From the NCBI GenBank assembly GCA_910579525.1, contig CAJTUK010000001.1, positions 248,001-312,000 of the forward strand: 64,000 nucleotides of DNA, in the 5' to 3' direction. This document shows, in pieces, positions 12,201-20,020 of the stretch. The stretch is from an uncultured Christensenella sp. Lineage in GTDB: Bacteria; Bacillota; Clostridia; Christensenellales; Borkfalkiaceae. A program made the translations under genes and the position numbers. The notes beneath the pieces were generated by a model. The model saw only the letters and a list, made by a program, of their open reading frames with translations. It made no database searches and was not told where the DNA came from. Within the stretch, counting starts at the first letter, position 1. Each line of letters opens with the position of its first letter.

Positions 12201-15200
12201 ATGATATAATCCCTGATTTCTTCTACATCCGTATACACGAATATATTGGGCATACCGGAATCTGTCTGCCCGCCGCCGAGCCATTCCGCGGTGAGCGAAG
12301 TTATTTCGTCTGATTCCACCATACCGGAAACGGTTGCGGTTTTGCCGTTGTAATTTACCGTAATTTCAAAGTGTGAACCGGCGGTAAACGCGGCATATTC
12401 GAGGGTGTAGCCGATTGCGGGCGCCTTGCTTCCGTCCGAATAAACGGCGGTTACGGTGAGAGCGGTTTTAAGTTCCGCTTCGGTAGTGCCAGCGTATATT
12501 TTTACGCCGTCGGCAAGCTGCGCCGTTATCGAAAGGAGTTTGACTCCCTCCACGGTAACGGTGAATTCCGCCGTCGCGGTAACGGCGCCTTGCGTGTAAG
12601 AAACGGTTAAAACGTGCTTGCCTTCGGTAAGGGTTGCCGTATCGGCCAGTTCGGCTCCGTTTTCGAACAGCCCGAACGCCGAGCCGCTCAACTTTTTAGT
12701 CGCGCCGTCAGTATAGGTTGCGATAACCTCTATTTGTTCTTTGATTTGTTTAACCGTAGTTTTTACCGTTGCCGTTTCAACACCGTCGGTAGCAATGGAA
12801 TCGAGGTCTACAACTTTTGAAAGCGTTACGGATATTCTTTCCGACTGCTTGCCGCCGAATTCCACCGCAAAGTAAGGATTAGCCGCGCCGAAGTCGCCCG
12901 TAAGTTTATAGTCGGTGACCGTTTCGGTATAGCCGTTATCGTAAGTTGCGATAACTTCCGAAATTCCGCTCTTAACCTTATCGATTGAATCGGTGTTTGA
13001 GAGCGTTATGCCGTTCTGCGAGAACGTAACGTTGAGTTGCGTTACGGTTTCGGAAAGGTTTTTAATTTCGTAAACGAAAGTAATTTCCGTTTTGTCACCC
13101 GCAAACTTGTAATTTTGCGTGCCGTCGCCAAGTACGACCTTTGCGGTATGTACGCCAATCGTGCCTGCGGCGGCTGCGTTTGCACCGTCGAGGTATACGG
13201 TATAGGGCGCCGTATCGCCGCTTATCAAGCCGAACACTTCGGCTTTGAGTTCAACGGGATTGCCGTGGTCGTAGTTATATACTTTTTCGCCCGTCCAGCG
13301 CACGGAAAGAACCGCCTTTTCTATAACTATTTTACCCGTCAGCGTAAACGCAGTCTGCACATAGTTGGAATTTTCGTGAGTGAAAGTCACCTTTACGGCA
13401 TATTCGCCCGCGCCTTTGACCTCGGTAACCGTTTTACCGTTGAGAACGTATTCGATTTTCGCCGTGAGCCAAGAGGGCGCGCCCGTAACCGTTGCGGGGT
13501 GAGCTTTGCCGTCGTATGCGCCGCTGAAAACGTTGAGTTTGAACCCGTCGGTTTCAATTTCTTTCTGCGCCACGTTAATGGTGAATTTAACGTCCGCGTC
13601 GCTATTGTTGGACCATATATAACTTGTTTCCGCGGTCTGTTTGAGTCTCAACGTAACCACGTAAGAGCCCGCGTTAAGCACGCTTATATTTTTGCCGAGG
13701 AACGTACCTCCGCCGGAAACCGAAACTATTTCAACCGCGCCGTCAAGCACGCCGAAGTCGAGCGCGTAAGTCTGATTGACCCCGCTATATATTAAAGTTT
13801 CGACGTCTTCGGGTATTGTAACGACCGTTTTTCCGCCTATAATGCGGAACACCAGAGTTTTATTTCCTACGGTGTTATCCGACCACTTGTACGTAGTTGC
13901 GTCCGTCAGGCGGAAAGTTATCGTGTAAGTAACCGTACTCGTCGCCGAGCCCCTTGCCGAGAACGTGTTTCCGCTCTGCGTCACACCCGCGGAAACGGTG
14001 AGCACTTCTGCCCCCTCGCCGAGCACGTTTACAGTAACGGACTTCTGCGTTCCGTCGTATGTGAAAGCTTTGTCCGAAACCGTTCCGTCGCTCCACTGCG
14101 GGATTTCAACCTCGGTCGAACCCGTTACGTAAAACGTAAGCGTCTTTGTTCCGCCTTCGCCGCCGAGCCAGCAATAGTTTTTGGCATTTGCGAGCTTTAA
14201 TGTAACCGTGTACTTGCCTACGCCGTTAAAAGTAATCACGTTTCCGCTGAAACTTGCGGGTGCTGTAACGGCGGAAATAACGTAATTTTCTTCGCCGTTG
14301 ACTTCTACGGTCTGGCTTGCGCCCGTGTACTCGAAGTATTTGTCGTCGGAAGTGCCGTCCGCCCATACGGGGAGGGGAACCTCTTCCACCTGCTCGCCGT
14401 TTATGGTGAGCGTAAGGGTTTTAGCCGCATTGGAATTGCCGCCCTCCCACGCCCATAAATCTTCCGCATTAGCGTCGTTTACAGTAAACGTAAGCACGTA
14501 CGTGCCCGCATATGTCGCAGTTAGAGTATAGTTAGATACTCCGCTGCGACTTGCAACCCGTTCTACGACAGCCTTTATTTCCTTGCCGTTTACGGTTATA
14601 ACGTATGTCTTTCCGTCCGCAGTTTTCGTCATCGCTCCGCGGTTTATGCCGTTTTCGTCCTTATAGGTCAACGTAAACTGCAAACCGCTCTGCAACGTGA
14701 ACGCCGCGGAATTGCCGTCTTTGTTATAAGGCGCATAAATTGTGCCGTCCTCGCTGTCCTCCCATACGGGCACGGGGTAGCGGTTCATAATTCCCGCCTG
14801 CAACGTACGTGGACCCGTGGAGCCGTTTTCCCAGACGTTGTTTGCAGGGTCTTTAAGTGTGAAATTAAGGGTATACAGCCCGCTGACCGCAGGAATGGAA
14901 ACGGTCTGACCGTTAACCGCACCCGCTATCACGTTGCCGTCCTTATCCGTCAACTCCGCAACAACCTTGTTCGCATCGTATTTAATGCCGAGCTCAACGT
15001 TGCTCGACCCGACGGCGTTGCTGTCAAAATATTTTATGTCGATACCGCCGTCCGCCCAGGTCGGATAATCGATTATCTGTTTGGCCGTAACATGGAATTT
15101 GAGCGTCTTTACTTCGGATACGGAGTTATCCGCCCATACGTATTTTGTGGTGTCGATTTTAAAGTTTACGGTATAATGGCCTACCGCCGAAGCCGTAACC

Positions 15201-18200
15201 GTAGCCACTCCGCCCGATATCGAAACGGTTGCGGGAGTCGATGTGCTCGCAACGCTTACCGTCACTCCCTCGGGCAGTTTATAGGTTACAACCGACTTGT
15301 TCGCGGCGCCCATGGATACGTACTTATCCGCAGTAGTTCCGTCACTCCAAGCGGGAAGCTCTACCTTCTCCCCGCCGGTAACATGTAACGTAAGAGTTCT
15401 TTCCGTATAGAGATAATTATCTTTCCAACCGTACAATATGGCTGATGTTTTAAAATTAAAGCAGATTACATACGTACCGGGTTTAGAAACAGTAATTGTA
15501 TTGCCAGAGATTACCGCATTCGGATCCGTGCAGCCGGCAATAACGTTGTCGTCCAAAACAAACGAAGCACTGTTGCCTGAAACGCTGTAATTTATAATTT
15601 TATCCTGTACCGATCCGTCCGCCCAGGTGGGAACGTTTCTTAAATACCTTGCGCGGAACGCAATAATTTTTATATTGTTGGTGTCTCCGTCTGCCCAGTA
15701 AGAAGTTTCACTGTTAATGATATATTTTATTTGATAATAACCCGCATATACGGCATTTATTGTGACTGTGTCGCCGTTTACGGTATATTCTGGATTTAAA
15801 CCATCGGTATTATACACCGCTATGATAGTAGCGCCTACCGGTATTTTCGCCGTTACTACAAGCGGATTGGAAGCCCTATGCCCGCTAAAATCATAGCTTA
15901 AAACGGTTGAGTTGTCATCCCAAAGAGGAACGGCGACTTCTTGAGAACCTGTAACATTAAAATCCACATAAACATAATTAACTAAATTATGAACAATATT
16001 ACTTGAAGATAAATTAAATTTATTTTTAAACTCATTAATACACGCAAAAACAAGTTGATATTCGCCCGTAGACTTGACAAACACGCCGTTTCCGTCTATC
16101 ACCAGATTGGGATTAGTGCATGAAACTTTTAAGCAGTCTCCAATGTAGTTTAAGGGAATTCTCATCATTCCAGAAGACTCAGGCGACCAGATTAAATGCC
16201 TGTTTACGGTGTTGGTTCCGTTCCATTCGGTTTCCGCATCCGACCAATAAGGTTTTTCTAAAACGTCGTAATATCCGAAATTAAAAGATTTATCTCCTGT
16301 GGTGCCGTCCGCCCAAACATATTTGGTCGGATCTTTAAGGCTGAAATAAATTCCGTAATATCCGCTATTATAAACAGTCACAGTTCTGTTAATGAAATCC
16401 AAATCAACCTGCGCACCGTAAGACCAGTTACCGTTGTTTCCGGAAGCAGTTACTTTTACGTAATCTAATTGAACGTTAAAGCCTCTAACATACTTATCCA
16501 AATCGGGATCGCTGACAAAAAATATATTGCCAGAGCTACCGTCTGCCCAGGTAGGAAGCGCCACAATGGTCTCGGTTATAACAAAATTCAAAACAATGTA
16601 GCCTAAAGTTCCGTCTTCCCAGGCATAAAGCAACTCGTTGTTCAATCTGAAAACAATTTCATAACTTCCCGGTTGAGTTGCCGTTATCGTATGGTTTAGT
16701 TCGTTTACTTCACAGCCGTCCGTATAACCAAGCACTTCAGAAAATTGAGATAAACTAAAACGCAATGTGTTGCCGGAAGCATTATACGGCAAATATTTTA
16801 CACTACTGCTGCCGTCTTCCCAAACAGGTTTTGTTACATAATTTTTTACGGTAATGCTTAACGCCTTTTGAGATAACAGTATATTATACCCCTCTTTACA
16901 AGCAACATTAACGTTGTAGACTCCGGGGTTTTTAAAATAAATTCTGTTACCTTCTACCCTTGCGCTTACATTGCCGACGGTTACCAATACCCCGACAGGC
17001 AAATCACTCAAATCGACATACTGTTCGGCACCCGTATAATTAATAAGTTTATTGCCGGTGGTTCCGTCTGCCCAGGTTATTGGAGAAATAACGTTTTCTA
17101 TTCTTAATTCCAACGTTTTAACATCGGTGGTTCCGTCTGCCCAAACCCCCGAATCGGGATCTTTTAAAGTGAATTCAAATACGTATACTCCGGGTTTATC
17201 CGTTCTGAACGTGGTTGCACCATCTGTATAAAGACCCTCTGTGTCACCTCTCAACTCAACCGCAACGCCTTCCGGTTTAATGAAACTGACGCTGTGTTCC
17301 TTGCCGTCGAAATCAAAACGCTTAAATTCCGAAGAGCAATCCGACCAGACAGGCAAATCTACAATATTTTTCACATTGAGAACAAGCGTTTTATCGGAAT
17401 GACTCAAATCGCCGCCCCAGCAATACGTATTATAGTCTGGCAAAGAAAAAGTAAGTACGTACTTGCCATGTTCTGTTATGTTGAGCATATTGCCTTCAAA
17501 AGGTTTGCCATTTAAAGCAACCGACGCACTTGCAGGGCGCACGAAAGACACTCCACCCATAACCTTGTCAAGAGATAAAATTTTATCGACTTTTGTTCCG
17601 TCCGCCCAGGTGGGTTCGGTCATTTCCCTTTGCTGATATCTTAAAGTCAACGTTTTATCGGAAGAAACTCCGTTCCAGACGTATTCGCTGGTATTGTTGA
17701 GCTTAAACGTAAGGTTGTAAACACCGTAAGATGACGGGGTAATTTGCGTTGCATTGCCCGCTATTTCCTGTCGATCGCAGGAAACTGTTACAACAGACGG
17801 CATAGGGTTTATAAATCTCGCGTTTTTGTCGCTGTGAATACCGTCTATTATAATTTTATCGTTTGTTCTTCCGTTAGTCCATGTAGGGACGGAGAGTTCG
17901 TTTCTTATATAAAAAGTATAAGTTCGCTCCTCACTGCTCGCATTTACCCAAGAACAGCCGCTTTTAGGTTTTACGTATATCGTATATTTACCCGCAAGTG
18001 TCTGTGTAAATTCCTTGCCTGACGGAACTGTAAGCGAAGTTATTACAGGCGAAGAATCTGCGCCTGTCTGCCGCTCAAACTTTACTATTTGGCTCCTTTC
18101 CGTATCGTAATTAAAAATAAACGTATGCGGCTTGCCGTCATATTTTAAATTTGTTTCACCTTCAAAGGCAGGATAACGCACCGGATCACCATAACCGCCT

Positions 18201-19609
18201 GTTGTAATATAAAACTCTTTTTGCACACCATTGGAATCTACGTTTATCGTCTGATCCTTTCTGTCGCAAGAAAAATATTTGTTAACGTCTTCGGAACCGT
18301 GATAAGTCCCCCAGCCGTTTGAAATAAAAGTTAAAGGCGCATCACGCAAAAAAAGACCTATTTTATTCGCCGTTTCGGTGAGTTTACCTACAATATTCAA
18401 CCCAAAAGAAGTCGACCCCGGCGAAACAAAAAAATTAGCCAAATAACCGCCGCCGTCGGGCGAAATAGTGTGCGTGGTTTCATTATAGACACCTATAACT
18501 CTGCCATAGTTTTCATAAACTTTAAAAGCGCCCTTTAAGTTTACCTCACAGGACACAAAGTACATGCCGGCTGTATCGCCTACGGGCGTGTTATTCCCGT
18601 ATATCTCTCCTCCGAACAGATTAAATGCAACATTGGAACCGCATAAACCACCGCCTGACGCATTAGCCGTATTACCGCGGATAATACCCCCGTTCATAGT
18701 AATTACGGCATTGTACGCGCCACCGCCGTAAACGGCGCCGCCCAGATTATTAACAGTATTTGCATAAATATCGCCGCCGTTTATAGTTACCATTGAGTCG
18801 TGGTTAGCGATATTTGAACCCGTCACGCCGATAGCGCCGCCCATTTCAGACTCATTATGGTGAATAGATCCGCCTTCCATAATGAAATGAGAACCGTTGG
18901 TAACGTATACACCTCCGCCCGTATGAGTTAACGCTTTATTATAACATATTTCCACATTATCTTTCAACGTGAGCACAGAACGGTCATCACAAAGTATGCT
19001 GCCGCCCGAAGAAGCCAAAGTGTTGCCGCCCATAATTTTACCCGAACCCGTAAGTTCAAGTTTAGAGTTGTTCAAATATAAAACACGGGCTACGGCTCCT
19101 CCATTTTCATGATTGTAAAGCCCGCGGTCAATATTGTGACCGCTTAAATTAAAAGATATGTCGGCGCCGGGAGAAACCGCTATACCGCCGTAACGGAATG
19201 CCGAATAAGTGCCGCTAGAAATATCTGTATCCGCATCGCCGCAAAAACTTGTTAACCAAGCTTGCTTGCTCTCTATTGCAACCCAGTCGGAAGCGAGTTT
19301 TGCATATACCTTTTTACCGGATGTTACGCTCTGTGCAACTACTTCCGACCATATGCGCGCCTTGTTCATTGTGTCGCCCCAGAGGATGTAAGGGCGAGCC
19401 TGCGTTCCGTTTCCGGGGTCGGCAGGCGCCGAGTCGGAAGCGCCGTCGTCAACAGCGGCAACCGCTTCACCCCCTTCTGTTTCCGCGCGCGCGTGATCAT
19501 TTTTACATATGCCAAATACGCCGCAAAGCGACGTAATAAGACAAATTAAAAAGACAATAATGAAAGACAGCAGTACACCGCCTTTCGTACCATACTTTTT
19601 ATTGAACAT
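3260..19609 (-). CDS. giant membrane-anchored repeat surface protein (5449 aa)
   Basis: One uninterrupted frame encodes about 5449 residues, roughly 0.6 MDa. The ATG at 19609 is preferred over the TTG at 19627 because AGGAGG sits just upstream of it. Order: hydrophobic signal segment (12-34, AxA-type site near 43); Gly-rich parallel beta-helix with GGAVYGG/GGGLCGS turns (about 125-400); 14 modules opening PxWxDGTxxDK (about 575-1940) and one decayed copy; an MBG-like part (2015-2185); about 28 modules of about 80 residues, each with a DLxxLKxxLxVTAxYxDG core, a TLSGTLxAG hairpin and a YxGKxATFxVxV end, resembling bacterial Ig-like group 3 (2190-4525); further MBG-like modules including AND-KTIDYGD; a C-terminal membrane helix (about 5405-5430) and a short charged tail. 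There is no LPXTG motif, so it is membrane-held. Likely a long adhesin-like stalk; ligand unknown. Downstream repeats are diverged in DNA, arguing for old expansion. Confidence 0.9.
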   Translation of the reverse strand: MFNKKYGTKGGVLLSFIIVFLICLITSLCGVFGICKNDHARAETEGGEAVAAVDDGASDSAPADPGNGTQARPYILWGDTMNKARIWSEVVAQSVTSGKKVYAKLASDWVAIESKQAWLTSFCGDADTDISSGTYSAFRYGGIAVSPGADISFNLSGHNIDRGLYNHENGGAVARVLYLNNSKLELTGSGKIMGGNTLASSGGSILCDDRSVLTLKDNVEICYNKALTHTGGGVYVTNGSHFIMEGGSIHHNESEMGGAIGVTGSNIANHDSMVTINGGDIYANTVNNLGGAVYGGGAYNAVITMNGGIIRGNTANASGGGLCGSNVAFNLFGGEIYGNNTPVGDTAGMYFVSCEVNLKGAFKVYENYGRVIGVYNETTHTISPDGGGYLANFFVSPGSTSFGLNIVGKLTETANKIGLFLRDAPLTFISNGWGTYHGSEDVNKYFSCDRKDQTINVDSNGVQKEFYITTGGYGDPVRYPAFEGETNLKYDGKPHTFIFNYDTERSQIVKFERQTGADSSPVITSLTVPSGKEFTQTLAGKYTIYVKPKSGCSWVNASSEERTYTFYIRNELSVPTWTNGRTNDKIIIDGIHSDKNARFINPMPSVVTVSCDRQEIAGNATQITPSSYGVYNLTFKLNNTSEYVWNGVSSDKTLTLRYQQREMTEPTWADGTKVDKILSLDKVMGGVSFVRPASASVALNGKPFEGNMLNITEHGKYVLTFSLPDYNTYCWGGDLSHSDKTLVLNVKNIVDLPVWSDCSSEFKRFDFDGKEHSVSFIKPEGVAVELRGDTEGLYTDGATTFRTDKPGVYVFEFTLKDPDSGVWADGTTDVKTLELRIENVISPITWADGTTGNKLINYTGAEQYVDLSDLPVGVLVTVGNVSARVEGNRIYFKNPGVYNVNVACKEGYNILLSQKALSITVKNYVTKPVWEDGSSSVKYLPYNASGNTLRFSLSQFSEVLGYTDGCEVNELNHTITATQPGSYEIVFRLNNELLYAWEDGTLGYIVLNFVITETIVALPTWADGSSGNIFFVSDPDLDKYVRGFNVQLDYVKVTASGNNGNWSYGAQVDLDFINRTVTVYNSGYYGIYFSLKDPTKYVWADGTTGDKSFNFGYYDVLEKPYWSDAETEWNGTNTVNRHLIWSPESSGMMRIPLNYIGDCLKVSCTNPNLVIDGNGVFVKSTGEYQLVFACINEFKNKFNLSSSNIVHNLVNYVYVDFNVTGSQEVAVPLWDDNSTVLSYDFSGHRASNPLVVTAKIPVGATIIAVYNTDGLNPEYTVNGDTVTINAVYAGYYQIKYIINSETSYWADGDTNNIKIIAFRARYLRNVPTWADGSVQDKIINYSVSGNSASFVLDDNVIAGCTDPNAVISGNTITVSKPGTYVICFNFKTSAILYGWKDNYLYTERTLTLHVTGGEKVELPAWSDGTTADKYVSMGAANKSVVTYKLPEGVTVSVASTSTPATVSISGGVATVTASAVGHYTVNFKIDTTKYVWADNSVSEVKTLKFHVTAKQIIDYPTWADGGIDIKYFDSNAVGSSNVELGIKYDANKVVAELTDKDGNVIAGAVNGQTVSIPAVSGLYTLNFTLKDPANNVWENGSTGPRTLQAGIMNRYPVPVWEDSEDGTIYAPYNKDGNSAAFTLQSGLQFTLTYKDENGINRGAMTKTADGKTYVITVNGKEIKAVVERVASRSGVSNYTLTATYAGTYVLTFTVNDANAEDLWAWEGGNSNAAKTLTLTINGEQVEEVPLPVWADGTSDDKYFEYTGASQTVEVNGEENYVISAVTAPASFSGNVITFNGVGKYTVTLKLANAKNYCWLGGEGGTKTLTFYVTGSTEVEIPQWSDGTVSDKAFTYDGTQKSVTVNVLGEGAEVLTVSAGVTQSGNTFSARGSATSTVTYTITFRLTDATTYKWSDNTVGNKTLVFRIIGGKTVVTIPEDVETLIYSGVNQTYALDFGVLDGAVEIVSVSGGGTFLGKNISVLNAGSYVVTLRLKQTAETSYIWSNNSDADVKFTINVAQKEIETDGFKLNVFSGAYDGKAHPATVTGAPSWLTAKIEYVLNGKTVTEVKGAGEYAVKVTFTHENSNYVQTAFTLTGKIVIEKAVLSVRWTGEKVYNYDHGNPVELKAEVFGLISGDTAPYTVYLDGANAAAAGTIGVHTAKVVLGDGTQNYKFAGDKTEITFVYEIKNLSETVTQLNVTFSQNGITLSNTDSIDKVKSGISEVIATYDNGYTETVTDYKLTGDFGAANPYFAVEFGGKQSERISVTLSKVVDLDSIATDGVETATVKTTVKQIKEQIEVIATYTDGATKKLSGSAFGLFENGAELADTATLTEGKHVLTVSYTQGAVTATAEFTVTVEGVKLLSITAQLADGVKIYAGTTEAELKTALTVTAVYSDGSKAPAIGYTLEYAAFTAGSHFEITVNYNGKTATVSGMVESDEITSLTAEWLGGGQTDSGMPNIFVYTDVEEIRDYIIVKANGVPVTGYLLSGGLVAGDECEITVTYANRTAVIKVTVSETPSTVTFKETRATFAQGAAVIFPDTPIDSLKNMLTVSEVYEENGKEIIKEIKDYTLSGTLTAGVATVTARWTAEGSARTATFKVNVTAVALETLTVEWKAGSQPEIFNDAKLDDIKALINVSGVNNNGTAYGAIAAGDYTLSGTLSAGSNVITLTLTGTGKCVEFTVEVSALKIDGLTVDFDLGANKVFSTTDLDELKKFITVTVNYNHGEPRVLLADEYTLSGTLAANSSCVITVTYNGKNQTFTVNVEEKVISRVEASYAQSGTLYSSNSLTDIAGKGALTVTVFYNDGTSEAVNSGYTLSGQLTTGKCLITVDYGGVRDTFEVNVTAVTLIGVSANLDGKAPQFYTTTSKDVIKSYITVTAYYSNGTNKILLVGDYGLTGELTAGDCDLTVEYDGKSCTVTVPLTGVKLESIAVEHTAFPAIFENTDIETLKQYLKVTAYYTDGKMAEVSGYALSATLKAGKTCSITVSYGGQSATFSVAVEQRLPVSVSATYNGGEVTASASLDDIAKDIVLTVTYAGGATDTVTSGFTLSGDLKAPSATLTVTYGGKTCTVSVPVSASVTLTGITAELAPSAQIYASTDVQSLKNLITVTAHYSDGTEKAITADGYVLSGTLNPAGGVSTLDISLKSDSSVKTQLTVTAIRVEFESITAVFDAASAGKILISDKLSSLEAFLKVTGVNNDGSLYNGGANITGYNLFGELVAGECVITVEYLGKKTTFKINVFEEDEEGVPVILTKAEAAWTSGSQPEEAKLFATEDETKLLGYAEELKKYLTVTATYSNGESKEVSNYETVSASVNSDGKLEIVYAYPDKTSSATFTVTADMTEIALESISADFDRSGKTIYASASLSSLESMLTVTGINNDGSLYNGGNAITSGYVLSGELSAGKCVITVTYRGKTATFTVEVTAVKVVALNVTVTGTLPEIYSTTDIRTLKNYIKVVAEYNDGSPAKVVAPADYEISGTLLAGRECALTVTYNGVEQTFSVTVKAGVLKSLKAEYDNDGNAPAVYSSTDLDSLKQHLKVTAEFTGGTQDKLLSASEYTLSGNLTSGACTVTVSYNGKTTSFIVNVTEVALVSINAEFDQANAPEIFATADLDDLRRYVTVTANYSDGKSKVITGYDFDTSVKLAEGENIITVLYGEQAATFKINVTGVRLGGISAEFDLANAPAIFAATDITSLKNWLKVFAAYTDGKAARVYDYTLTGTLSAGKTCTLTVSYGGKSATFDVTVEKKSVVSIEVSDIPSSIPVTQTHEELANAITVTVNYSDGTSERIIKGFTLTGSITPGTHTFTVSYGGKSAQFNVTVENSYTLDKITAVFAQGNTRVYQGASVEPLKNMLTVTAHYVDALGYSAGARVLDGGEYSITGNLGAAGNVTLTASFSQMHAQFTVAVTGIELDSITAAFNAGNVSVTASTPLDTLKQYLKVTGLNNDGTLYNNGNAVPANEYMIYGDLVAGQICTLTVRCNNVSTTFSVAVAADVTLSGVTATFDQSKIGAVYSSSDKSMLAGGLVVTASYSDGSSRVIAYPNYSIICDIPGGTNPVIKIDYAPWGSQITATGALAVTPVDVDKIIAAFNQNGKPVTTATTQPEFEQMLKDGSMLLTVVGINNDGSFAGVINGYTLSCNFASSGEVTVTYNGKTATFNVIVLNRELSMISVSYSAGDIFESGNFETELKKQLVVEAVYTSGDPETVDAKDYTLTYTEVSRDSERVGYTVTVHYFGKDKVIPQTVYVTLLKLTGVSAAVDPAYGASVVIYDSMSAQEAATLVEDYLTITGTYNDGDSRELNLSEFVVSGDLSVADSDGKSQLTLIYTANNALSCTFKVEVTKVALAEIEVTYFLQHTTAVFASNTLADLENLISSNRILLDITAKFNNGSLRVLGFSDYTLSADASEFNADGETFKQGERTIKVTYAHGAITKTTQFKIKVDPVNVGTLTATVNNKNIYTVTTLKEFTDDILTVTAFFNDGTPYNPTKEEYSLNITDEKPFITFGGQKASVEITYGGKTVTIEFNVKKAEVEIDVSGMGTYEFNPSLTMQIVDGGAKLTLNGVEVTDAAASLVYSNNTFASLADLTLTGGKYVIKVRIDFAGDNVYAAATKEVTVEVSKAQVDMSGYGFVLDGGAFTDGSEVTYDPSKTYTLELDANNKPSAITGVSYSVELEYNGSTNTASSIHDSGVYKVTATFTVSSDYEQPKPVSVTFTINKAQAELDLSGVTTRFTYTGLPQTVDGATVKTGSQQASDISYMVDGTPCAGGFTFTNVADGNGKTVVISIPEQRNYLGDTRNVSIIVTKAQLEITANDKTIDYGDKPANDGVTAVGLVNGETLDALGVTFEYSYNYEGTDGKLGDVGKYHIRLSIKTGSLDNYEADLVDGTLTVVEKEVNIIWTMTDVTYDGKPHKPLASYVNVNGVIVIPTVTLADGSAQLTGGEAINAGKYVATAVKSDKNYVFDASTATLDFEIKKAAFSVTKAGDSWYADGLDYDIDKLVTLDSQESGKYSFINFVGENADIEIRYSTNAYVKGTSVPSSKDDGTVISTTKPLNVISSGSYIINYRIIDKNGNHETYYGQWSLDILNDTDPDAKFIQVIFNKPYAFTYGSVPESEAELEALAAKLWDEEYIDTSLIKLSRDVFLDNVKLVLKTDNDNLADKNTPFGLYTIRFEWKDGSAYSDWLITYKKNNAASDSNVGKLQIDKKQLFAVWSQTSFIANGNVHLPKLTVSGFDDGSVYELELTSADGGNFVIEKDGRILNLNVAVNGNLTSAGAHVITLSLDNVNYDLDGAVTAISVTAPTVITVSWDNVTFTSNGTVHLPNATVSDGTHSATFTLTQTMIANGGGEVEIELGGVTVKLKITLTGSGNILTDIGKYTVLVTVEDERFTLPSGSVTMTVEAPAVAAQDGLSPLMIGIISAVAVLAVLIVIVIIVVIKRKPVESGSSDGFDDYVE

Positions 19610-19657
19610 AATTCTTCCTCCTGTCAATCAAAGAGTTAATAATATCGTTTCACCCAT

Positions 19658-19672
19658 AAGGGTGTGGTAACC
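19658..19672. repeat. left arm of 15-bp inverted repeat
   Basis: AAGGGTGTGGTAACC here is the exact reverse complement of 20383-20397. The two arms bracket the divergent promoters and the XRE gene. On the giant gene's mRNA this arm lies about 50 bases before the start codon and is part of a CACCC-TTAT-GGGTG hairpin. Confidence 0.85.
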
Positions 19673-19680
19673 GTTTTATG

Positions 19681-19700
19681 CGCCCGTGTATAAACGGGCG
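19681..19700 (-). promoter_or_regulatory. GC-rich hairpin in the giant gene's leader
   Basis: CGCCCGT and ACGGGCG form a perfect 7-bp stem between the leader terminator and the ribosome site. Its arms are complementary to the terminator arms as well, so it could compete with them; it has no U-tract of its own. Confidence 0.6.
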
Positions 19701-19710
19701 GATTATTGTC

Positions 19711-19743
19711 AAAAAAAGAAACGGGCGGGATGAGCCCCGCCCG
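19711..19743 (-). terminator. terminator inside the giant gene's leader (attenuator candidate)
   Basis: On the minus strand an 8-bp perfect stem CGGGCGGG/CCCGCCCG with a six-base loop is followed by TTTCTTTTTTT. It lies about 175-210 bases after the predicted transcription start and about 100 bases before the start codon, so full-length mRNA needs read-through. Confidence 0.75.
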
Positions 19744-19755
19744 CCTCCGTACCAC

Positions 19756-19784
19756 ATTATTTCGCTTGAATACGCGGAAATAAT
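19756..19784 (-). promoter_or_regulatory. structured leader stem upstream of the attenuator
   Basis: On the minus strand ATTATTT-C-CGC pairs with GCG-AAATAAT around a short loop, immediately upstream of the terminator hairpin. It suggests a folded leader RNA. It does not match a riboswitch class that I recognise. Confidence 0.45.
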
Positions 19785-19925
19785 CTAAATATAAGTATCG
19801 GTCCGTTTATTTTTATGAAAATTGTGAAAAGTTAGTCAGTTCCGCGCTCAAATTTGTAGCAAATTATGCGGAATTATGATAAAATTCGACCGATAAAAGC
19901 ACTGAAAACCGGAGCTTGTAGTTTC

Positions 19926-19954
19926 ATTATAGTTAAATCTAACTTGTTTGTCAA
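19926..19954 (-). promoter_or_regulatory. consensus promoter of the giant gene
   Basis: On the minus strand TTGACA (19954-19949) and TATAAT (19931-19926) are exactly 17 bases apart. The -35 box overlaps that of the divergent XRE promoter, so the two promoters share the same DNA. Confidence 0.85.
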
Positions 19955-19981
19955 CTCAATTTTGTATGTTTTATAGTTAAA
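19928..19981. promoter_or_regulatory. paired TATAGTTAAA operator-like repeats
   Basis: TATAGTTAAA occurs at 19928-19937 and 19972-19981, 44 bases apart (about four helical turns). The first overlaps the minus-strand -10 box and the second overlaps the plus-strand -10 box. An inverted copy TTTAACTATA lies just past the XRE gene (20350-20359). These are natural candidates for binding by the adjacent XRE protein, inferred from placement only. Confidence 0.55.
19948..19977 (+). promoter_or_regulatory. promoter of the XRE regulator gene
   Basis: TTGTCA (19948-19953) and TATAGT (19972-19977) are 18 bases apart, followed by AAGGAGG and the ATG at 20021. Confidence 0.7.
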
Positions 19982-20020
19982 TTTTGGTATATAATTAAAT
20001 ATGAAAAGGAGGTGGCGGGA

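Noticed and set aside
3315..15388. Many long plus-strand open frames opposite the giant gene (for example 13037-13795 and 5204-5896)
   Set aside because: They are antisense shadows of a repetitive, GC-biased coding sequence. They lack ribosome sites, show Arg/Tyr-rich nonsense composition, and the minus-strand frame has clear domains.
19744..19919. Known riboswitch (c-di-GMP, T-box and similar) in the giant gene leader
   Set aside because: None of the conserved core sequences that I know are present; only generic stems and a terminator.
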